Origin: Clostridiaceae bacterium BL-3 | GTDB taxonomy: Bacteria > Bacillota > Clostridia > Clostridiales > Clostridiaceae | Assembly: GCA_902809985.1 (NCBI GenBank) | Contig: CADDXC010000002.1 | Coordinates: 372,001-436,000 of the forward strand | Reading direction: 5' to 3' | Length of the DNA stretch: 64,000 bases | Shown here: positions 15,456 to 22,301 of the stretch, one piece after another | How positions within the stretch are numbered: position 1 is the stretch's first letter | Layout of the letters: each line of letters starts with the position of its first letter | The notes under the pieces: model-generated | What the model was told of the DNA's origin: nothing | Seen by the model: only the letters and a program-made list of their open reading frames with translations | The model's database searches: none | Made by a program: the position numbers and the translations under genes

Positions 15456-17230
15456 ATAGGCGTTTGCGAAACGCTGTAATCCGCATAAATGCGGTATATT
15501 TTTTGTTGCAAAATAAAATAACTCCTCACTGATTTATGGTAAAATTGAATTGGTCAAGAAACAAAATCACCATTATACCTCAGAAAGGAGTTACATATTT
15601 ATGATAACATATAAACAGCTTTCTTTGGCAGATATATTTTCTGACTGCAAAGAAAAATTTCAAAACAACAAGCCCCAGTTTCTTTCTTTACTTGAAAACA
15701 CTATTAATCTTGATGATTTAGTTCCCATTTCTTTCATAAATCATTTTTATGCGCCCACCGGAAGACCTCGTAAATATAAGCTTTACGCTATGCTTCGTGC
15801 TTTAATCTTGCAGCGTATTTTTTCTATTCCTAAAGATTCCCTTCTGATTATCTTCCTTAAGTATTCTCAGGAATTAAGGGATTTCTGCGGCTTTCTTAAA
15901 GTTCCTGATGCCTCTAAATTCACACGCTTTAAACAGGATTTTATTCTGGACTTACAATTGATGTTTGATAATCTAGTTGATATTACTGAACCAATATGCC
16001 AACAAATTAATAAGAAACTTGCATCCATGACCATCTTCGATACTTCTGGTATTGAAGCTTTCGTAACTGAAAACAATCCTAAATATGCCAACCGCATTAT
16101 AAAACAGCTTAAAACTTTTAAGAAGTTAAATGGTTTAGGTGATTCCTATGATCCTTATAAAGCTGCTTATGGTGCCATGCCTTCCCATGCTAATGCCAAT
16201 CCTGCTGTCCAGCAGATGTATATTAATGGACATTTTTGCTATGCTTTTAAATTTGGTCTTGTTACCAACGGTCTTGGCATTGTAAGAAACATTTCATTTT
16301 ACAATAAAAATTTCCTTAAAGCTCATCCAGACATTGTTGTTGAAAAAAAGTCCAACTCACCTGATGAGGATAAATCTCTTGCTGATGCTAAAGCTCTTAT
16401 ACCTGTTCTTAAGGATTTTTTAAAAAAACATCCCATGATAAACCCTAAAATATTTTTAGGCGATGCTGCCTTTGACAGCATTGAAATTTACAGCTGTCTT
16501 TTACAGGAATTAAAGTTTGAAAAAGCATACATACCACTAAAAACTAAAATCGTATCAGAAGAATCTGATTGTCCTTTGAATGAAGATGCTGTTCCCTGCT
16601 GTCCCCATGACCATTCACTGCCCATGAAACGGGAAAGCAGCAAATCACATTTGCGTTCAGGAATTCCTACAATGAAATTCGTTTGCCCTAAAATGAAATG
16701 GGTCTACAATAAAGAAACGAAAAAGAGTAAACGAAAAACTTTTTGTGAAGATCCCTGTACTAAATCATCCTGCGGCAGGATGTTTTACATTTATCCTGAA
16801 AAGAACCTGCGTGCATATCCCGGAACCGTTCGTGGTTCTCAGGAATGGAACTGCACCTATAAAATTCGTTCTGCTATAGAAAAAAGTATCGAAAATTTTA
16901 AACACAGCTGCTGTATTGCAGAGCGCAGGACACAAAATGAAAAAACCCTTCATGCTGACTTGCTTCTTGCTGGTATAACTCAGCTGATAACAGCTGTCAT
17001 AGCCAATAAAATACACAGGCATGAATATATCAAAAGTCTAAAACCATTAATTGCATAAATACCAGCTATTTTAAAATTTTAGAATTAATCATGGCTTTAT
17101 TTCTTATGCCCTTTTTTTCTGTTTAGCTATTATAAATTACAAGAATTACCTTTAATCTTCTAAGTACCTTTTTTTGAAACTTCTTCCCATCATCAATTCA
17201 TTTTTATCAGTGAGTTTCGCAATTACCTAT
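15456..17230 (+). mobile_element. Complete insertion sequence, IS4/IS1182-like
   Basis: The element is 1775 bp long and bounded by terminal inverted repeats: ATAGGCGTTTGCGAAACGCT on the left and ATAGGTAATTGCGAAACTCA read inward from the right (15 of 20 match). A 10-bp direct duplication TTTATTTACC flanks it. One intact transposase gene fills it. Near the left end CCGCAT/ATGCGG (15481-15494) followed by a T run is a terminator that may protect the transposase from outside transcription. The 10-bp duplication and the Y-R-E-K motif of the enzyme fit the IS4 superfamily. The insertion separates the coat-protein operon from its upstream DNA. Confidence 0.88.
15601..17058 (+). CDS. IS transposase (DDE, IS4/IS1182-like)
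   Basis: The enzyme has 485 residues. The N-terminal region (FYAPTGRPRKYKLYAMLRAL, FLKVPDASKFTRFKQDF) is the DUF772 transposase domain. First catalytic Asp: MTIFDTSGIEAF, about residue 148. Second: FLGDAAFDSIEIY, about residue 288. Third: YKIRSAIEKSIENFK, a perfect Y-x2-R-x3-E-x6-K motif. The Cys-rich insert between the second and third acidic residues (about 325-395) may bind metal. ATG 15601 follows AAAGGAG. The frame is intact, so the element may be active. Codon use looks more AT-biased than its neighbours. Confidence 0.92.
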   Translation: MITYKQLSLADIFSDCKEKFQNNKPQFLSLLENTINLDDLVPISFINHFYAPTGRPRKYKLYAMLRALILQRIFSIPKDSLLIIFLKYSQELRDFCGFLKVPDASKFTRFKQDFILDLQLMFDNLVDITEPICQQINKKLASMTIFDTSGIEAFVTENNPKYANRIIKQLKTFKKLNGLGDSYDPYKAAYGAMPSHANANPAVQQMYINGHFCYAFKFGLVTNGLGIVRNISFYNKNFLKAHPDIVVEKKSNSPDEDKSLADAKALIPVLKDFLKKHPMINPKIFLGDAAFDSIEIYSCLLQELKFEKAYIPLKTKIVSEESDCPLNEDAVPCCPHDHSLPMKRESSKSHLRSGIPTMKFVCPKMKWVYNKETKKSKRKTFCEDPCTKSSCGRMFYIYPEKNLRAYPGTVRGSQEWNCTYKIRSAIEKSIENFKHSCCIAERRTQNEKTLHADLLLAGITQLITAVIANKIHRHEYIKSLKPLIA

Positions 17231-17240
17231 TTTATTTACC
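17231..17240. repeat. Target-site duplication, right copy
   Basis: TTTATTTACC follows the right inverted repeat and is identical to 15446-15455. Confidence 0.8.
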
Positions 17241-17328
17241 AATATCTATTATCTTTAATTTTAATTTAATTATGCAGAAGTATAAAAAATTAGCGGGGAT
17301 AATTTTAGAAATTTTATGTACATATAGA
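17241..17328. promoter_or_regulatory. Displaced upstream region of the coat operon
   Basis: Before the insertion this DNA would have joined 15445, so it should hold the sporulation promoter of the coat genes (minus strand). GCATAATTAA on the minus strand (about 17265-17275) resembles a mother-cell sigma -10 box but lacks an exact match. The rest, between the IS and the SDR stop at 17329, shows no gene. Confidence 0.4.
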
Positions 17329-18204
17329 TCAGCCTCCTATAAAATCACCGCCATTTACATGTATGGTTTCACCGGTGATGTAAGAAGCTTCGGATGACGC
17401 CAGGAATACGTAGGCGGATGCCAGCTCTACCGGCTGACCTGGCCTGCCTATGGGTGTAGTAGAACCAAATTCACCAACTTTTTGTGCATTGTAGGAAGAG
17501 GGTATGAGAGGTGTCCATATAGGTCCCGGTGCTACGGCGTTGACCCTTATATTACTGCCTATAAGTGACAGCGCCAGAGAACGGGTAAAGGACACAATTG
17601 CACCTTTTGTAGAAGAATAGTCGATTAGGTCCTTACTCCCCCTGTAGGCTGTTATGGAAGCTGTATTTACTATGCAGCAGCCTGGTTTGAAATATGGCAT
17701 TATTGCCTTGGTAATATAAAACATGCTGAAGATATTTGTCTTGAATGTTTTTTCCAGCTGTTCCTCTGTTATATCTTCGATGCTGTTTTGTGGAAATTGT
17801 ACTGCTGCATTATTTACGAGTATATCTATTTTGCTGTAGAACTCTATGGTTTTTTCAACGGCGGTTTTACAAAAATTGTGATCTGAAACATCTCCGGGAA
17901 TTAAAAGACATCTTCTTCCTGAATTTTCTATAATTTTTTTTGTATCCTCCGCATCTGAATGTTCATTATAGTACACTATTGCCAGATCCGCACCTTCTTT
18001 AGCAAAAGCTATGGAAACCGCTTTTCCTATTCCACTGTCCCCTCCTGTAATTAAAACTGTTTTATCCTTCAGTTTATCCGAACCTTTATATTCAGGGTTT
18101 TCGCTTATTGGCTTTGGATTCATCTCGGATTCCACTCCGGGCTGTTTGATTTGTTTCTGCTGTGGAATGGATTTTGTAAAATTTAAATAAAAATCATTGT
18201 TCAT
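17329..18204 (-). CDS. SDR-family oxidoreductase (general-stress type)
   Basis: A 291-residue short-chain dehydrogenase. After an N-terminal extension (about 40 residues, ending NPEYKGSDKL) the Rossmann motif VLITGGDSGIGKAV appears, then NNAAVQFP, the catalytic Ser in NTASITAYRGSK, and the YSSTKGAIV Tyr-x3-Lys. VNAVAPGPIWTPL completes the fold. The extension and motif set match the YhdF/YdaD-type stress dehydrogenases of Bacillus and Clostridium. The reaction is NAD(P)-dependent, with unknown substrate. GGAGGAAG precedes the ATG. It is monocistronic on the minus strand. Confidence 0.9.
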   Translation of the reverse strand: MNNDFYLNFTKSIPQQKQIKQPGVESEMNPKPISENPEYKGSDKLKDKTVLITGGDSGIGKAVSIAFAKEGADLAIVYYNEHSDAEDTKKIIENSGRRCLLIPGDVSDHNFCKTAVEKTIEFYSKIDILVNNAAVQFPQNSIEDITEEQLEKTFKTNIFSMFYITKAIMPYFKPGCCIVNTASITAYRGSKDLIDYSSTKGAIVSFTRSLALSLIGSNIRVNAVAPGPIWTPLIPSSYNAQKVGEFGSTTPIGRPGQPVELASAYVFLASSEASYITGETIHVNGGDFIGG

Positions 18205-18421
18205 CTTTAAAAACTTCCTCCTAATTTAAACTTTCAATAATAGTATGTATAATTGTAAGAATAATATCCTAACCAGAATAGTGCATATAAAAATGTTTTC
18301 ATCCTGTAAGGCCAATTCAAGTGAATTCAAATGTAAGTTGACAATTTATCATGACGGGTATACTCTAAAAAATGTGTTCGAATTTGTTGATTGACATTTA
18401 TATTTGAAAGGAAGACGTGAA

Positions 18422-19354
18422 TTGGGATATATTTTTATTGGCTTGACTGCGGTGATTTTCAGTACCATGGAGATTACGGGAAAACTTATAGTTGGAGTAA
18501 ATCCGCTTCAGTTGAATTTTTTAAGGTTTTTAATAGGTGGTTTATTTTTAGTGCCCTTTGCTCTTAGATCCATGAAATATAAGAAGATCAAACTTAAGAA
18601 AGAGGATTTCCTCTACTTTGTGATGACAGGATTTTTATGCGTGGTAGTCAGCATGTCATTTTTCCAGCTGGCAGTTACATATACAAAAGCATCTACTGTA
18701 GCAATAATTTTTAGTACTAATCCGGTATTTACAATTATCCTTGCTTATTTTGTTTTAAAGGAAAAGATGAACAGGGGAACTGTTATATCAGTTGTGTTGA
18801 GTATAGTAGGCATGGTTTTTATATTGAATCCTTTTGGGATAAACAGTGATATGAAGAGAATATCATTTGCCTTTCTCTCTGCAGTATCTTTTTCAATATA
18901 TGCTGTAATAGGAAAGCTGAGATCGGAGAGATATGGGTGCATGGTTTTAAACTGCATGACTTTTTTGACAGGAGATATAATCATGTTTTTTCTAATGCTG
19001 ATATCCAAAATGCCTGTCATTATAAATTTCATAGGTACTAATGAAAATTTAAGGTTTATGGCAGACATTCCTATTTTTTATGGAATAAGTTCTGTCAATA
19101 TAATTCCTGTAATGTTTCTTGGAATTGTAGTAACCGGGATGGGATATATGTTTTATTTCCTTGCAATGGACAAGACTTCAGCATCTATGGCTTCCATGGT
19201 TTTCTTTATTAAGCCGGTTTTGGCACCAATTTTTGCACTCATTGTATTGGAAGAGACAATACTTGCAAATACTACAATTGGAATATGCTTTATTTTGATT
19301 GGATCTTATTTTTCAGTCGGCTGGAGGGGTAAAAGCGTTTTGGCAAAAGATTAG
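18422..19354 (+). CDS. EamA/DMT-family transporter
   Basis: A ten-helix drug/metabolite exporter of about 310 residues with two EamA repeats. The first covers FIGLTAVIFSTMEITGK through STNPVFTIILAYF, with the conserved hinge LKEKMNRGTVISVVLSIVGM. The second runs from about SFAFLSAVSFSIYAVIGK to ASMVFFIKPVLAPIFALIVL. I choose TTG 18422 because AAAGGAAG lies upstream and the first helix then begins at once; the frame itself opens at TTG 18404 with no ribosome site. Such carriers export amino acids or metabolites; the substrate is unknown. It is monocistronic. Confidence 0.87.
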   Translation: MGYIFIGLTAVIFSTMEITGKLIVGVNPLQLNFLRFLIGGLFLVPFALRSMKYKKIKLKKEDFLYFVMTGFLCVVVSMSFFQLAVTYTKASTVAIIFSTNPVFTIILAYFVLKEKMNRGTVISVVLSIVGMVFILNPFGINSDMKRISFAFLSAVSFSIYAVIGKLRSERYGCMVLNCMTFLTGDIIMFFLMLISKMPVIINFIGTNENLRFMADIPIFYGISSVNIIPVMFLGIVVTGMGYMFYFLAMDKTSASMASMVFFIKPVLAPIFALIVLEETILANTTIGICFILIGSYFSVGWRGKSVLAKD

Positions 19355-19453
19355 GTATTGTGGTTATAAAATTAGTATTCTACAGTATATTTAAACTAAA
19401 GAGGGAAAATATAAAATAGAGTTTAAATATATAAGTAGGAGGTAAAAATTAAT

Positions 19454-21457
19454 ATGAAAAACAAATCCTTGTTTCAGCCTATTAAAATAGGGAAGGTGGA
19501 AATAAAAAATAAAATATCCATGGCTCCCATGGGAGCTTTTGGGCTTGTGGATAATGAAGGGTGTTATAATCAGAGAGCTATAGACTATTATGTGGAGAGG
19601 GCAAAAGGCGGAACGGGCCTTATTATAACAAGTATTACCAAAGTGGAAAATGAACTGGATAAGGTGGTACCTGGTATAATTCCCATTATATCAATAAATC
19701 CAGGTAGATTTTTGATGACATCTTCTGAGATGGCGGAGCGGGTTCATGCCTACGGTTCAAAGATATTTTTGCAGCTTACCATGGGTTTCGGAAGAAGCGG
19801 TGCACCAGGTACACTTTTGAGAGCACAGCCTGTATCTGCATCGGATATTCCTAATTACTGGGATCCTACTGTCACCTGCAGAGCCCTTACTACTTCGGAA
19901 GTTGAATGGATAGTGACAAAATTTGTTGAAGGTGCTGAAATTGCACGACAGGCAGGGTTTGACGGAGTTGAAATACATGCAGTGCACGAGGGGTATCTGC
20001 TGGATCAGTTTACTCTTTCAATATTTAATAGGAGAACTGACAAATACGGTGGTGATCTGAGAGGAAGGCTTCAACTTCCCGTAGAAATAGTACAGGGAAT
20101 AAAGGCTGAAGTGGGGGATGATTTTCCTGTGGGTCTGAGATACAGTGTAAAGAGCTGTATAAAGGACTGGAGGCAGGGTGGACTTCCGGAGGAAGATTAT
20201 ATTGAAAAAGGCAGGGATCTGGAAGAAGGCATTGAGGCTGCAAAAATACTTGAGACTGCGGGATACGATGAACTTAACACTGATTTGGGTACATATGATG
20301 CCTGGTATTGGTCACATCCGCCTCTCTATCAAAAAGATGGATTATATTTGCCTTATACGAAGGAATTGAAAAAAGCTGTTAATATTCCCGTCATAGTTGC
20401 AGGCAAACTTGGGAATCCGGATCTTGCGGAGAGAGCTCTTGATGATGGTTCTGCGGATATGATCGGGCTCGGAAGACCTCTTCTCTGTGATGCATACTGG
20501 CCGAAAAAAGCTCTTGGGAATCATCCTGAAAGAATTCGTCCCTGTATCGGATGCCATACAGGATGCCTTGGAAGAGGATTTGAGGGGAAACCATTGAGCT
20601 GTACCGTAAATCCTGCGGTTGGAAGAGAGAGGTATTATGAAATAAAGCCTGCAATTAAAAGCAAGAAGATCATGGTTGTAGGAGGAGGAATTTCAGGAAT
20701 GGAAGCGGCCAGAGTTGCTGTTATGAGAGGACACAATGTTACACTCTATGAAAGCACTAATGAACTTGGTGGAGAAGTTATTCCAGGATCTGTACCGGAT
20801 TTTAAGCTGGATGACAGGAGGCTGCTTGACTGGTATAGAAATGAGATGAAAGAACTTAAAGTTAAAATAATATTTAACACTAAGGTAACGGAGGATATGG
20901 TGCAGAAGGAAAAGCCTGATGCTGTGATCATTGCAACGGGAGCGAAAGATATTAGACTCAAATTACCTGGCATAGAAAAAGATAAAGTTTCAACAGCAGT
21001 TGAAATTTTAAACGGCAGTAAACAGTCAGGAGAGAATGTACTCATGATAGGCGGCGGACTTGTAGGATGTGAAACTGCTCTTTACCTTGCAAAACAGGGT
21101 AAAAAGGTGACAATTGTAGAAGCCAGAGACAGTGTACTAAATGCAGGAAAGCCGATTCCACACATGAATAAAATAATGCTGATTGATCTTATGAAAAAGT
21201 ATAATATAAAAATTATTACGGGAAATTCTCTGCTGGAAGTGACTGAAGACGGTGCAGTTCTTATTGACAGCAGTTTTAAGAAACAAAATGTATCTGCGGA
21301 TACCGTTATAATTGCCGTTGGCTTCAGGTCTGACAGAGAACTCTACGACAAACTCAATGGTAAGATAGCGGATTTATACCTTGTGGGAGATGCCTATGAA
21401 ACTGCCAATATAATGGAGGCAATCTGGAGCGGAAATGAAATAGGACTCAACTGTTAA
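19454..21457 (+). CDS. Enoate reductase / 2,4-dienoyl-CoA reductase-like OYE-[4Fe-4S]-FAD enzyme
   Basis: The 667-residue length equals the classic clostridial 2-enoate reductase. Residues 1-340 are an old-yellow-enzyme FMN barrel (SMAPMGAFG, GVEIHAVHEGYLLDQF, VIVAGKLGNP, MIGLGRPLLCD). About residues 364-385 carry the [4Fe-4S] ligands CIGCHTGC and a later Cys in LSCTVNP. Two dinucleotide-binding motifs follow: IMVVGGGISGMEAARVA (about 404, FAD) and VLMIGGGLVGCETALYLA (about 529, NADH). The enzyme reduces activated C=C bonds of 2-enoates in amino-acid fermentation, with electrons passing NADH-FAD-FeS-FMN. AGGAGGT precedes the ATG. It ends 11 bases from the convergent sortase. Confidence 0.9.
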   Translation: MKNKSLFQPIKIGKVEIKNKISMAPMGAFGLVDNEGCYNQRAIDYYVERAKGGTGLIITSITKVENELDKVVPGIIPIISINPGRFLMTSSEMAERVHAYGSKIFLQLTMGFGRSGAPGTLLRAQPVSASDIPNYWDPTVTCRALTTSEVEWIVTKFVEGAEIARQAGFDGVEIHAVHEGYLLDQFTLSIFNRRTDKYGGDLRGRLQLPVEIVQGIKAEVGDDFPVGLRYSVKSCIKDWRQGGLPEEDYIEKGRDLEEGIEAAKILETAGYDELNTDLGTYDAWYWSHPPLYQKDGLYLPYTKELKKAVNIPVIVAGKLGNPDLAERALDDGSADMIGLGRPLLCDAYWPKKALGNHPERIRPCIGCHTGCLGRGFEGKPLSCTVNPAVGRERYYEIKPAIKSKKIMVVGGGISGMEAARVAVMRGHNVTLYESTNELGGEVIPGSVPDFKLDDRRLLDWYRNEMKELKVKIIFNTKVTEDMVQKEKPDAVIIATGAKDIRLKLPGIEKDKVSTAVEILNGSKQSGENVLMIGGGLVGCETALYLAKQGKKVTIVEARDSVLNAGKPIPHMNKIMLIDLMKKYNIKIITGNSLLEVTEDGAVLIDSSFKKQNVSADTVIIAVGFRSDRELYDKLNGKIADLYLVGDAYETANIMEAIWSGNEIGLNC

Positions 21458-21467
21458 CTATTAATTG

Positions 21468-22049
21468 TCAATTATCCAGTCTTGCACTTATTACAAGCCT
21501 GTGTGTGGCCACCCTTATGGGAGTGCAGGTGATGAGAGTCATAGTTGCATCTTTGGTGGGATTTAGTACATTTACTTCATCAGGAAGAACGACTTTTGTA
21601 TTGTATACCTTGTATTTATAGGATCCCTTCACCGTTTTCACCCTGATCTCATCACCTGTTGTAAGTTCATCCAATCTGTTGAAATATTGCCCGAAAGTAT
21701 AGCTCCTGTGGCCTGCTAAGACAAAATTCCCCTTTTCTCCGGGCATTGCAGTTCCCTTGAAATGTCCCACGGCATACCTTAATGTATTCATGTCAGTTCC
21801 CTCTCCTACTGCTACCTTCAAATCTATTTTTGGTATGATGAGAATACCAACCGTGCCGTAATTTACAGAAGAATCGGCACTGTCTTTGGAAATTTTGACC
21901 TTTCCTTTATGTTCTTTAATTTTCTGCTCGTAGTTTTTTACCATATTATTCTGTGTATATCTTGTCCAATATTTAGTTCCAAAGGCATATACAAGTATTG
22001 AAATGCCTATAAGAATGAGTATTAAGCCTATTATATTTACTTTTTTCAA
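21468..22049 (-). CDS. Sortase (class D-like)
   Basis: A 193-residue membrane-anchored transpeptidase. The N-terminal helix VNIIGLILILIGISILVYAF anchors it outside the cell. The core holds the catalytic triad: His in VLAGHRSYTFG, Cys in TLITCTPIRV and Arg in THRLVISARL. TLITCTP fits class D sortases. I chose TTG 22049, 9 bases after GGAGGG; the frame opens at TTG 22064 but that would read through the ribosome site. Its likely client is the LPKTG adhesin at 26649-31763, encoded 4.6 kb away with the two-component genes between. Confidence 0.9.
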   Translation of the reverse strand: MKKVNIIGLILILIGISILVYAFGTKYWTRYTQNNMVKNYEQKIKEHKGKVKISKDSADSSVNYGTVGILIIPKIDLKVAVGEGTDMNTLRYAVGHFKGTAMPGEKGNFVLAGHRSYTFGQYFNRLDELTTGDEIRVKTVKGSYKYKVYNTKVVLPDEVNVLNPTKDATMTLITCTPIRVATHRLVISARLDN

Positions 22050-22167
22050 TGGACTTCCCTCCAAATATTAACGTAAATTCTAAATAAAATAACAATTATA
22101 TTAAAAAAATAATTATATAAGCCATGTTAATTATAAATTTAATATTATCAAATTTAAGGTAATATAA

Positions 22168-22301
22168 TTTACATTTTCAGATGTAATCTCCATCAAAAAA
22201 CCTAATCCTGCACTTGGTGGAAAAATGGATCTTTCAAAGTGGAATTTTAAAAAAACGGTCCTGTAAATCTTGATGGACAGTGGGAGCTGTATGATCATCA
22301 A
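22168..22301 (+). pseudogene. Degenerate, frameshifted 5' end of the kinase gene
   Basis: Bases 22168-22250 encode in one frame FSDVISIKKPNPALGGKMDL and SKWNFKK. From 22251 the kinase frame reads NGPVNLDGQWELYDHQLL. Together these make the usual start of the extracellular sensor domain of such kinases. They meet at an A7 tract (22249-22255 region) that is one A short of a continuous frame, and the kinase frame has a stop at 22248. Upstream of 22168 the frame is closed and no signal peptide is seen. So the N-terminus is frameshifted and probably truncated, or the tract slips. Confidence 0.6.
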
